Assembly: GCF_030818655.1 (NCBI RefSeq)
Contig: NZ_JAUTAN010000001.1
Span: 992,001 to 1,056,000 of the forward strand
From: Nocardioides zeae
Lineage (GTDB): Bacteria; Actinomycetota; Actinomycetes; Propionibacteriales; Nocardioidaceae
Reading direction: 5' to 3'
DNA length: 64,000 nt
Made by a program: the position numbers and the translations under genes. Shown here one piece after another: positions 46,641-54,541 of this stretch (position 1 is the first letter of the stretch; every line of letters starts with the position of its first letter). The notes under the pieces are model-generated. The model saw nothing but the letters and a program-made list of their open reading frames with translations, made no database searches and was not told the DNA's origin.

Positions 46641-47893
46641 CCACGTTCGCACCGGGCGACGACCCGTTCGACGTCGCCGGTCTCGACCTGACCCCCTCGC
46701 CGCGGGCGCAGGAGCTGCGCGCGTCGCTCGTCGAGTTCATGAACGAGCACGTGTTCCCCGCGGAGGCGGACTACCACGCGTTCCGCCACTCGGTCGGGCC
46801 CCAGGACCACACCCCGGCGCCCGTGCTGGAGACCCTCAAGTCGGAGGCGCGCCGCCGCGGCCTGTGGAACCTGTTCCTGCCCGACGTCGCGGGGATCAGC
46901 CAGCTCGACTACGCGGGCCTCGCGGAGATCACCGGCTGGAGCCTCGAGCTGGCCCCGGAGGCCACGAACGGCGCGGCACCCGACACCGGCAACATGGAGC
47001 TGCTCCACATGTTCGGCACGCCCGAGCAGCAGGCGCGGTGGCTCCGGCCGCTGCTCGAGGGCACCATCCGCTCCGGCTTCGCGATGACGGAGAAGGCGGT
47101 CGCGAGCAGCGACGCGACCAACATCGAGACGCGCATCGAGCGCGACGGCGACGAGTACGTCATCAACGGCCGCAAGTGGTGGACCTCCGGCGCGGCCGAC
47201 CCGCGCTGCGCCCTGCTCATCGTGATGGGCAAGACCGACCCCGAGGCGCCGAAGCACCGTCAGCAGTCGATGGTGCTCGTGCCGACCGACACCCCCGGCG
47301 TCGAGATCGTGCGGGACCTCCCCGTGTTCGGTCGTCACGATCAGCACGGCCACTGCGAGGTGCTGCTCCGCGACGTACGGGTGCCGGTGACGTCCGTGCT
47401 GGGGGAGGAGGGGGCGGGGTTCGCGCTGGCGCAGGCCCGCCTCGGTCCGGGCCGCATCCACCACTGCATGCGCGCCCTGGGCGCGGCGGAGCGGGCGCTC
47501 GACCTGCTGGTACGGCGCGCCCACGACCGTGTCGCCTTCGGCAAGCCCCTCGCCGAGCAGGGCATGGTGCAGCGCGACATCGCCGAGTCGCGGATCGCCA
47601 TCGACCAGGCCCGGCTGCTGTGCCAGCATGCGGCGGCGGTGATCGACGCCCACGGCAACAAGGCCGCCGCCTCGCTGGTCTCGATGGCGAAGGTGGCCGT
47701 GCCGCGGGCGGCGCTCGAGGTCATCGACCGCGCCATCCAGGTGCACGGCGGCGCGGGGATCAGCGACGACGTGCCGCTCGCGATGATGTATGGCTGGCAC
47801 CGCGCCATGCGGATCTTCGACGGTCCCGACGAGGTGCACCTGCGCGGCGTCGCGCGGGCCGAGCCCGGACGGGAGCGGGTGCTCAGGCCCTGA
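46637..47893 (+). CDS. Acyl-CoA dehydrogenase
   Basis: The 418-residue FAD protein has FAMTEKAVASSDATNIET, INGRKWWTSGAADPRCALLIVMGKT (FAD site), and VHGGAGISDDVPLAMMYG near the end. It resembles long-chain or branched-chain FadE enzymes such as those next to acyl-CoA synthetases. ATGA overlap with the nitroreductase gene indicates one operon. Its 3' end overlaps the convergent phosphatase gene by 11 bases. Confidence 0.93.
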   Translation: MTTFAPGDDPFDVAGLDLTPSPRAQELRASLVEFMNEHVFPAEADYHAFRHSVGPQDHTPAPVLETLKSEARRRGLWNLFLPDVAGISQLDYAGLAEITGWSLELAPEATNGAAPDTGNMELLHMFGTPEQQARWLRPLLEGTIRSGFAMTEKAVASSDATNIETRIERDGDEYVINGRKWWTSGAADPRCALLIVMGKTDPEAPKHRQQSMVLVPTDTPGVEIVRDLPVFGRHDQHGHCEVLLRDVRVPVTSVLGEEGAGFALAQARLGPGRIHHCMRALGAAERALDLLVRRAHDRVAFGKPLAEQGMVQRDIAESRIAIDQARLLCQHAAAVIDAHGNKAAASLVSMAKVAVPRAALEVIDRAIQVHGGAGISDDVPLAMMYGWHRAMRIFDGPDEVHLRGVARAEPGRERVLRP

Positions 47894-48398
47894 GGTCGGG
47901 CGCCCCGGGCGGTCGCCCGGCCGCGCGGAGGGTCGCCGAGCCGAAGCGGGCGTGGACGTGCACGTCGTCCCACCCGCCCTCCCAGCTCAGCCAGGCCAGC
48001 GCCGACGTGGGCATCTCGACGTCGGTCCCCGCGAGGGTGGAGGCCAGGTCGGTGAGACCCGGGTCGTGGCCGACGACGACCACGGCGTGGTGCTCGTCGG
48101 CCAGGTCCGCCACCAGCGCGGCCAGGTGGCCCGCGTCGAACGTGTAGACGCGCTCGTGCGGCACCGGCGGCGGGGGCGCGGCGAGATGTGCCGCCGCCAG
48201 GTCCCACGTCGTGCTCGCCCGCACGGCGGGCGAGACCAGCGCGAGGTCGAGTCGCGGGCCGTGGGCGGCGAGCCAGGCGCCCGCCTCGGCCGCCTGCCGT
48301 CGTCCACGGCCTCCGATGGGCCGTTCCCGGTCGGTCGTCCCCGTGGACCAGTCCGACTTCCCGTGGCGCAGGAGCACCAGGTCGCGGGTCGGGGACAT
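47883..48398 (-). CDS. SixA-type histidine phosphatase
   Basis: The 171-residue protein begins DLVLLRHGKSDWSTG with the phospho-His RHG motif and has VVGHDPGLTDLA with the second active-site His. This is a branch-2-like histidine phosphatase; SixA removes phosphate from histidine phosphocarriers, but the substrate here is unknown. A TACCCT box 7 bases before the ATG suggests a leaderless start. Confidence 0.9.
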   Translation of the reverse strand: MSPTRDLVLLRHGKSDWSTGTTDRERPIGGRGRRQAAEAGAWLAAHGPRLDLALVSPAVRASTTWDLAAAHLAAPPPPVPHERVYTFDAGHLAALVADLADEHHAVVVVGHDPGLTDLASTLAGTDVEMPTSALAWLSWEGGWDDVHVHARFGSATLRAAGRPPGAPDLRA

Positions 48399-48405
48399 GG
48401 CCCGC

Positions 48406-48411
48406 AGGGTA
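48406..48411 (-). promoter_or_regulatory. Leaderless -10 (TACCCT) for the SixA gene
   Basis: Seven bases separate TACCCT from the ATG at 48398. The gene is 30 bases from the end of the aldehyde oxidoreductase gene, so it must have its own promoter. Confidence 0.55.
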
Positions 48412-48440
48412 GCGGGGTCGGGCGTCGGGCGGGTGTCGGC

Positions 48441-50568
48441 TCAGATGTCGAGGAAGTGGTCTGCCGTGATCGGCAGCGACCGCACCCGCACCCCCGGTGG
48501 CGTGGAACGTAGCGTTGGCGACCGCGGCCGAGGTGCCGACGATCCCGATCTCCCCGATGCCGCGCGAGCCCATCGGGGTGGCGAGGTGGTCCTCCTCCTC
48601 CAGCCACTCCGCCTGCAGGTCGAGCACGTCGGCGTGGGCCGCGACGTGGTAGGTCGCGAGGTCCTGGGTGACGACGTGACCGGTGCGCGGGTCGCGCCAG
48701 CCCTCCTCGTGCAGCGCGGCGGACAGGCCCATCGTCAGGGCCCCCAGCAGCTGGGACCGCGCGGTCATGGGGTTGATGACGCGGCCGACCGAGTAGACGC
48801 CGTGCAACCGGGAGACCCGCACCTCGCCGGTCCAGCGGTGCACGCGGGCCTCGGCGAACACCGCGCCGAAGGAGTGCATCGCGTGGCCGTCGGTGTCGGT
48901 GTAGGCGCCGCTCGCGGCGGTGGTGTGGAGCCCGGGGTCGGGGGTGGCGCCGTGGTCGTGGCGGAACTGCTGCGCGGCCGCGGCGATGGCGCTGCCCCAC
49001 GACGAGGTGCCGGACGAGCCGCCGGCCACCGTCGCGAACGGGAGGTCGGTGTCGCCGATCGCGAGGTCAATGCAGTCCGGCGCGACCCGCAGCGCGTCGG
49101 CGGCGATCTGCACCAGGACGGTGCGGGCGCCGGTGCCGAGGTCGACCGCGCCGACGTCGACCCCGTACCGACCCTCGCCGAGCGACCGGATCCGCGCGGT
49201 GTTGCCCGGCGAGAACAGCATGGGGTACGTCGCCGACGAGACCCCCGTGCCGACCCACCAGTCGCCCTCGGCCCGGGAGCGGGGCCGGGCCGGTCGCTCC
49301 GACCAGCCGAACCGCTCGGCGCCGAGACGCAGGCACTCGACGAGACGGCGCCCGTTGAACGGCTTGCCGCTCTCGGGGTCGACCTCCGGCTCGTTCCGCT
49401 CCCGCAGGTCGATCGGGTCGACGTCCGTGGCCACGGCGAGCTCGTCCAGTGCCACCTCGTGGGCGTGCATGCCCGGCATCTCCCCGGGCGCGCGCATCCA
49501 GGACGGCACGGGCACGTCGAGCGCGGCCACGCGGTGGGTCGTGGCGCGGTGGGGCGCGGCGTACATCATGCGGGCCGCGGTGGCGGACTGCTCGGCGAAC
49601 TCCTTGATGCGCGACGTCTGCGACGTCGTGTCGTGGCGGAGCACGACGAGGGTGCCGTCGGGCTCGGCGCCGAGGCGCACGCGCGAGCGGGTGGCGGTGC
49701 GGTAGCCGGTGAGCGCGAACATCTGCTGCCGCGTCACGGCGAGGCGCACCGGGTGGCCGGGGAACGCCAGGGCGGCGAGGGCCGCCGCGACCTCGGGGGC
49801 GTGGGGGAGGCCCTTGCTGCCGAAGCCGCCACCGACGTACGGCGCGAGCACGCGCACCTGCTCCGGCTCGAGGCCCAGCACCGGCGCGAGCGTGGCGCGC
49901 ACCGCGTGCACGGCCTGGGTGGAGTCGTGGAGGGTGAGCAGCGCGCCGTCCCAGGTGGCAGTGGCGGCGTGCGGCTCCATCGGGCTGTTGAACTCGTGGG
50001 GCGTGGTGTAGGTCGCGTCGACGTTCACGGGGGCGGCGGCGAGCGCCGCGTCGGGGTCACCGTCGACGGTGTCCGTCTCCGCGCCCGCGTTGACCTCCTC
50101 GGGGGCGTAGGTCGCGCTGTGCTCGTCGAAGACGACCTCGGCCGCCTCCTCGTCCTGGTGCACCCGCACGAGGAGGGCGCCCTCGCGGGCGGCCTCCGAC
50201 GAGGTCGCGACGACGAGCGCGACGATCTGCCCGCGGAAACCGATGTGCTCGTCCTGGAGCACGGCGAGCTCGCGGTCCTCGGTGTCGGCGAGCCGGGGGG
50301 CGCTGGTGTGGTCGAGCACGCGCCGCACGCCCCGGTGCGCGAGCGCGTCGCTCGCGTCCACCCGCAGCACCCGTCCGCGGGCGGTGGTCGAGGTGACGAG
50401 CCAGGCGTGCAGCACGTCGCCGTCCACCGGGTGCTCGACCGCGTACGTCGCCGCGCCGGTCACCTTCGCGACGCCGTCCTGCCGGTCGAGGTGCCGTCCC
50501 ATCGCCCGGGCCGGCACCTGCTCGGGGACGATCTGCGTGACGGCTGCCGTGCTGTCAGGGCTGCTCAT
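48441..50568 (-). pseudogene. paoC: Molybdenum aldehyde oxidoreductase large subunit, 3' frameshift
   Basis: This is the Mo-MCD subunit of the xanthine oxidase family (PaoC/CoxL-like). The frame from 50568 covers nearly all of the protein, including GGGFGSKGLPHAPEV, MRAPGEMPGMHAHE and GSRGIGEIGIVG with the active-site Glu. After NATFHATG the frame turns to nonsense. Deleting one base in the GGGGG run (48491-48495) restores VRVRSLPITADHFLDI and a stop at 48441, giving 708 residues, the family length. As sequenced, translation would run on about 1.1 kb through the phosphatase and dehydrogenase genes. It is either an assembly error or a recent lesion losing only the last 17 residues. Confidence 0.92.
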
Positions 50569-51554
50569 CGCGCACCGCCCGCGAGCCGGAGGAGCGTGTG
50601 GGCCGTCAGGTTGCGCACCATCGCCACCTTGTAGGCGGTCTGGTCGGTCGTCACGGCCGCCGCCAGCTCCGCGGAGGCCGCCGCCCGGGCGCTGTCCTCG
50701 GTGAGCACGGCGCCGCGGAGGGCCTCCTCCGCGACGTACGCCCGCCAGGGGCGGTGGGCCACGCCGCCCCACGCGAGCCGGACGTCCCGCACCACGTCGC
50801 CGTCGAGGTCGAGGGCTGCGGCGACGGAGACGAGCGCGAAGGCGTAGGACGCGCGGTCCCGCGCCTTGGCGTACGTCGAGGCCGGGGCCACCGCGCTGCC
50901 GGGCAGCTCGACGGCCGTGATGAGGTCGCCGTGCCGGAGGACCGTGTCGTGCTCGGGATGGTGGCCCGGCAGGCGGTGCAGCTCCGTCATCGGCACACGG
51001 CGCTCGCCGTCGGGACCGAGCACCACGACGGCCGCGTCGAGCGCGGTCAGCGCGACGGCGAGGTCGGACGGGTGGGTGGTCACGCACGCCTCGCTCGCGC
51101 CGAGGATCGCGTTGTAGCGGCCGTAGCCCTCGAGGGCCGAGCACCCGGTGCCCGGCTCGCGCTTGTTGCAGGCCGTGGTGACGTCCTGGAAGTAGACGCA
51201 GCGCGTGCGCTGGAGCAGGTTGCCGGCGGTGGTCGCCTGGTGGCGGATCTGGCCCGACGCTCCCGCCAGCAGGGCCCGCGCGACGGCGGGGAACCCGCGA
51301 CGGACCGCGGGGTGGGCGGCCAGGTCGCTGTTGCGGACGGCGGCGCCGACGCGGAGCCCGCCGCCCGGGAGCTCCTCGACGGTGTCGAGGGGGAGGCGGG
51401 AGACGTCGACGAGCGTGCCCGGGCGTGCGACGCCGAGCTTGAGGTGGTCGACCAGGTTGGTCCCGCCCCCGAGGAAGCGGGCGTCGGGGTCGTCCGCGAC
51501 GAGCGCGACGGCCGCGGCCGCGTCGGTCGCGCGGTGGTAGGTCAGCTCCTTCAT
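50565..51554 (-). CDS. paoB: Aldehyde oxidoreductase FAD subunit (YagS/PaoB-like)
   Basis: The 329-residue protein has the FAD-binding CO-dehydrogenase fold: RFLGGGTNLVDHLKLG, TAGNLLQRTRC, and GTGCSALEG. Four Cys in RTRCVYFQDVTTACNKREPGTGC agree with the extra 4Fe-4S cluster of PaoB. It passes electrons between the 2Fe-2S and Mo subunits. Overlaps of four bases join it to both other subunits, giving stoichiometric expression. Confidence 0.93.
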   Translation of the reverse strand: MKELTYHRATDAAAAVALVADDPDARFLGGGTNLVDHLKLGVARPGTLVDVSRLPLDTVEELPGGGLRVGAAVRNSDLAAHPAVRRGFPAVARALLAGASGQIRHQATTAGNLLQRTRCVYFQDVTTACNKREPGTGCSALEGYGRYNAILGASEACVTTHPSDLAVALTALDAAVVVLGPDGERRVPMTELHRLPGHHPEHDTVLRHGDLITAVELPGSAVAPASTYAKARDRASYAFALVSVAAALDLDGDVVRDVRLAWGGVAHRPWRAYVAEEALRGAVLTEDSARAAASAELAAAVTTDQTAYKVAMVRNLTAHTLLRLAGGAR

Positions 51555-52084
51555 GCCCGCACCTCCCGGTCGGTCGTCTGCTGGCCCGCCTGGCGGACCG
51601 CCGCGAGGATGCCGGCGTAGGCACCGCAGCGGCAGAGGTTGCCGCTCATGCGCTCGCGGATCTCGTCGTCGCCGTCGGGGTCCTCGGCCGCGAGGTCGTC
51701 CGTCACCAGGCTCGGGTGCCCGGCGCGCAGCTCGTCGAGCACGCCGACGGCGGAGCACACCTGCCCCGGGGTGCAGTAGCCGCACTGGTAGCCGTCGTGG
51801 TCGAGGAACGCCTGCTGCACCGGGTGGAGGTCGCCGTCCGGGGAGGCGAGGCCGCCCGCGGTGACGATCTCGGCGCCGTCGTGGGCCACGGCGAGGGCGA
51901 GGCACGTGAGGTGGCGGCGACCGTCGAGGAGCACGGTGCAGGACCCGCACTGGCCGTGGTCGCAACCCTTCTTCGGCTGCGTCACGCCGAGCCGCTCACG
52001 CAGCGCGTCGAGCAGGGTCGTGCGGGTGTCGACGGTGACGGCGCACCGCTCCCCGTCCACGGTGAGGGCGATGTCGGCGTCCAT
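51551..52084 (-). CDS. paoA: Aldehyde oxidoreductase 2Fe-2S subunit (YagT/PaoA-like)
   Basis: The 177-residue protein has a plant-type ferredoxin site GCDHGQCGSCTVLLDG and a second 2Fe-2S domain with QCGYCTPGQ and NLCRCGAY. I start at 52084 (MDADIALTV) because a TACCGT box ends 6 bases before it, although the frame is open further upstream. It is the first gene of paoA-paoB-paoC. No Tat signal like that of E. coli PaoA is visible, so the enzyme is probably cytoplasmic. Aromatic or small aldehydes are likely substrates. Confidence 0.93.
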   Translation of the reverse strand: MDADIALTVDGERCAVTVDTRTTLLDALRERLGVTQPKKGCDHGQCGSCTVLLDGRRHLTCLALAVAHDGAEIVTAGGLASPDGDLHPVQQAFLDHDGYQCGYCTPGQVCSAVGVLDELRAGHPSLVTDDLAAEDPDGDDEIRERMSGNLCRCGAYAGILAAVRQAGQQTTDREVRA

Positions 52085-52154
52085 GCGGCGACGGTACCCA
52101 CGGGGCCACAAGCCGCCCGGTGCGTGAACGGGGCGTGGGTACCGTCGCGGCATG
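52082..52154. promoter_or_regulatory. Mirror-image divergent leaderless promoters
   Basis: CATGCGGCGACGGTACCCACG at 52082-52102 and its near-exact reverse complement at 52134-52154 differ in one of 21 positions. Each arm contains a TACCGT box (52091-52096 minus, 52140-52145 plus), six bases, and an ATG, so two oppositely oriented leaderless starts sit in an inverted repeat with a 31-base centre. The symmetry could also bind a dimeric regulator. Confidence 0.8.
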
Positions 52155-52373
52155 AGCGACTACACGGACGAGCAGATCGAGACCATCCAGGCCGTCGTGG
52201 ACCGCGTGAGCTCCTGGCAGGACGGAGCGACCGAGGGCACCGTGGCGGACGAGCTGGCCAAGGGCTTCAACGAGGCCGGCATCGGGGTGCCCGCCGACGA
52301 CCAGGCCCGCCTGGCCGACGCCATCCAGGACGCCCACGGCGAGGTGAAGGCCGCGGAGGTCCTCGGCCCCTGA
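52152..52373 (+). CDS. Small acidic protein of unknown function
   Basis: The 73-residue, soluble, acidic protein (EQIETIQAVVDRVSSW, DELAKGFNEAGIGV) is likely helical with no Cys. I do not recognise a family. The ATG is fixed by the TACCGT box and by the mirrored promoter shared with paoA, which implies it is expressed in the same condition. It could be a small regulator or stability factor, but this is speculation. Confidence 0.7.
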   Translation: MSDYTDEQIETIQAVVDRVSSWQDGATEGTVADELAKGFNEAGIGVPADDQARLADAIQDAHGEVKAAEVLGP

Positions 52374-52388
52374 CCGCTGGTTTCACGC

Positions 52389-52428
52389 GGCATAGGAACT
52401 TGCCTATGCCTCATAGGAAATTGCATGA
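52389..52428. promoter_or_regulatory. TetR-type operator cluster
   Basis: GGCATAGG-aacttg-CCTATGCC (52389-52410) is a perfect 8-bp palindrome. The adjacent CATAGGAAATTGCATG (52412-52427) repeats a half-site. The region is AT-rich for this genome and lies 43 bases before the TetR start, so the regulator probably binds here and controls its own operon. Confidence 0.8.
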
Positions 52429-52470
52429 TCCTCCCCGTCCGGCACCGTGCCGGGCGGGGAGGAGTGCGTC

Positions 52471-53049
52471 GTGCCCCGGGTCGGACTGACCCCTGACCGT
52501 GTCACCGTCGCCGGTGCCGAGCTCGCCGACGAGGTGGGCTTCGCGTCGCTGACCGTCACGGCGGTCGCCCAGCGCCTCGGTGTCCAGCAGGCGAGCGTCT
52601 ACGCGCACGTCGGCGGCGTGCGGGACCTGCAGGTGCGCATCGCGCACCTCGCGCTGGCCGAGCTGGCCGACGCGACGGCCGAGGCCGTGGCCGGGCGGTC
52701 CGCCGGTGCGGCGCTGACGGCGTACGCCGCCGCGTTCCGCGCCTATGTGCGTGCACACCCGGGGCGGTACGCCGCGATGCGGATGCCGCTCGAGCCGACC
52801 GAGGCCGCGAGCAGTGCGGGGCCGCGGTACGCCGCGACCACGCGGGCGCTGCTCCGCGGGTACGCGGTGCCCGAGGAGGACGCGAACCACGCCGTACGGC
52901 TGGTCGGGGCGTTGCTCCACGGGTTCGTCAGCCTCGAGCTGGGCGGGTCGTTCGACCACAGCGAGCCGCCGGCGGAGCAGTCCTGGCACCGTGCCGTGGC
53001 CGCGCTCGACACCCTCCTCACGACGTGGAACGCCCCGGAGGACGCATGA
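52471..53049 (+). CDS. TetR/AcrR family transcriptional regulator
   Basis: The 192-residue protein has an N-terminal helix-turn-helix (GFASLTVTAVAQRLGVQQASVYAHVGG) and a C-terminal ligand domain of the WHG type (FRAYVRAHPGRYAAMRM; LHGFVSLELGGSFD). I chose the GTG at 52471 because GGGGAGGAG lies at proper distance before it, over an upstream in-frame GTG at 52447. It overlaps the SGNH hydrolase start by four bases (ATGA), so it likely controls that gene. Confidence 0.88.
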   Translation: MPRVGLTPDRVTVAGAELADEVGFASLTVTAVAQRLGVQQASVYAHVGGVRDLQVRIAHLALAELADATAEAVAGRSAGAALTAYAAAFRAYVRAHPGRYAAMRMPLEPTEAASSAGPRYAATTRALLRGYAVPEEDANHAVRLVGALLHGFVSLELGGSFDHSEPPAEQSWHRAVAALDTLLTTWNAPEDA

Positions 53050-54230
53050 CCGGCTTGCTCGACGTACCCCTGACGCCTGCGCACCTGCGCGGAGCGGTCG
53101 AGGTGGAGCGCACCCCGCGGGGCGGCCTGCTGCCGCACCGCCTGCCCGCGTGGGCGCGGACCCGCCTGCCCGACCCCCAGCTGCTCATGGTCGAGGCACA
53201 GCCGTCGGGGGTGCGGCTCGCGCTGCGCACGGCGGCCACCGTGCTCGAGCTGGAGACGCGGGCGACGAAGCGGGTCTACGTGGGGATGCCCCCGCGGCCC
53301 GACGGTGTCTACGAGGTCGCGGTCGGGGGCGAGGTCGTCGCGTCGGGCTCGGTCGGCGGCGGCGACGTGCTCACCGTCGACCTGGGCGCCGGCACGATGA
53401 CCCCGAGCGACGGCGGCACCGGGCTCGTGCGGTTCGCGGGGCTGCCGGGTGGTCCGGGCGGGACCGGTGGGGTGCGGGACCTCGAGGTCTGGCTGCCGCA
53501 CGACGAGCAGACCGAGCTGGTGGCGCTGCGGGCGGACGCGCCGGTGGAGGCTGCCCCGCCGGACGGGCGGCGCCGGTGGCTGCACCACGGCAGCTCGATC
53601 AGCCACGGGTCCAACGCGGCGACCCCGACGGGCACGTGGCCGGCGGTGGCCGCGGCGCTCGCCGACGTCGACCTGCTCAACCTGGGGTTCGGCGGCAGCG
53701 CGCTGCTCGACCCGTCGACGGCGCGGACCATGCGGGACCTCCCCGCCGACGTCATCAGCGTCAAGCTCGGCATCAACCTGGTCAACCTCGACCTCATGCG
53801 GCTGCGCGCGCTCGGTCCGGCGGTCCACGGGTTCCTCGACGTGCTGCGCGACGGTCATCCCACGACGCCGCTGCTCGTGGTCTCGTCGATCTACTGCGGG
53901 ATCCACGAGGAGACGCCCGGACCGTCGGTGCCGGACGTCGAGGCGGCACGGGAGGGCCGGCTGCGGTTCGTCGCGGCGGGCGACCCGGCCGAGGTGGCGC
54001 AGGGGCGGCTCACGCTCGAGGTCGTCCGCGAGCAGCTCGCCGCAGTCGTGGCGCAGCGGTCGGTCGACGACCCGCACCTGGCGTACCTCGACGGGACGGT
54101 CCTCTACGGCGCCGCCGACGCCGAGGCCCTGCCCCTGCCCGACGGCCTGCACCCCGACGCCGCGACCCACCGCCTCATCGGCGAGCGCTTCGCCGCGGCC
54201 GCCTTCGGCGTCGGTGGCCCGCTGGCGTAG
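53046..54230 (+). CDS. SGNH/GDSL-type hydrolase with N-terminal beta domain
   Basis: The 394-residue protein has a beta-sandwich-like first half and an SGNH second half: HHGSSISHGSNA (nucleophile Ser), NLGFGGSALLD (Gly and Asn), VKLGINLVN and GLHPDAATH with the Asp-His pair. The layout resembles GDSL esterases acting on sugar esters or lipids. No signal peptide is visible. It is translationally coupled to the TetR regulator, so the regulator's ligand may be its substrate or product. Confidence 0.85.
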   Translation: MTGLLDVPLTPAHLRGAVEVERTPRGGLLPHRLPAWARTRLPDPQLLMVEAQPSGVRLALRTAATVLELETRATKRVYVGMPPRPDGVYEVAVGGEVVASGSVGGGDVLTVDLGAGTMTPSDGGTGLVRFAGLPGGPGGTGGVRDLEVWLPHDEQTELVALRADAPVEAAPPDGRRRWLHHGSSISHGSNAATPTGTWPAVAAALADVDLLNLGFGGSALLDPSTARTMRDLPADVISVKLGINLVNLDLMRLRALGPAVHGFLDVLRDGHPTTPLLVVSSIYCGIHEETPGPSVPDVEAAREGRLRFVAAGDPAEVAQGRLTLEVVREQLAAVVAQRSVDDPHLAYLDGTVLYGAADAEALPLPDGLHPDAATHRLIGERFAAAAFGVGGPLA

Positions 54231-54242
54231 TCGCGCGCCGAG

Positions 54243-54366
54243 TTGTCACGTACGGCGCGGCTCACGCGTCGAGGTGGGTCGTACGGCGCGGCTCACGCGT
54301 CGAGGTGGGTCGTACGGCGCGGCTCACGCGTCGAGGTGGGTCGTACGGCGCGGCTCACGCGTCGCG
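54243..54366 (-). repeat. 31-bp tandem array 2 (four units)
   Basis: Four contiguous 31-base units start at 54243, 54274, 54305 and 54336. Read on the minus strand they match array 1 at 28 of 31 positions. Three units end GTACGACCCAC and one ends CGTACGTGACAA, as in array 1, but the odd unit is at the opposite end. This is 13 bases after the hydrolase stop. Confidence 0.92.
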
Positions 54367-54380
54367 ACCAACGGCCCGCG

Positions 54381-54433
54381 AAGGGTCACGAACGACAGTC
54401 GAGTGTCGCCATCCGCCGTCGTACGTGACCCTT
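54381..54433. repeat. 16-bp inverted repeat, 21-nt loop
   Basis: AAGGGTCACGAACGAC at 54381-54396 is mirrored at 54418-54433 with one mismatch. It follows array 2 directly, between convergent genes. It may be a bidirectional terminator, though the loop is long and there is no T-run. Confidence 0.85.
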
Positions 54434-54466
54434 TCCTGAGGTGGGACGCCCTGCGCTGCTCACCCT

Positions 54467-54524
54467 CCCCGGGACGTCATGCATCCCGGTCGCCCCGAGC
54501 ACCACGACGCATGACGTCCCGGGG
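54467..54524. repeat. Perfect 16-bp inverted repeat, 26-nt loop
   Basis: CCCCGGGACGTCATGC at 54467-54482 is mirrored exactly at 54509-54524. It ends 18 bases before the YidC-like stop on the opposite strand. It resembles the repeats at 54381 and 36980 in architecture but not in sequence. Confidence 0.88.
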
Positions 54525-54541
54525 TGGCCTGCGCCCGCCGG

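Noticed and set aside
47341-51624. A 1427-residue open frame through the Mo subunit and beyond
   Set aside because: The part beyond 48490 is a wrong-frame continuation after a 1-base insertion; it overlaps clear phosphatase and dehydrogenase genes.
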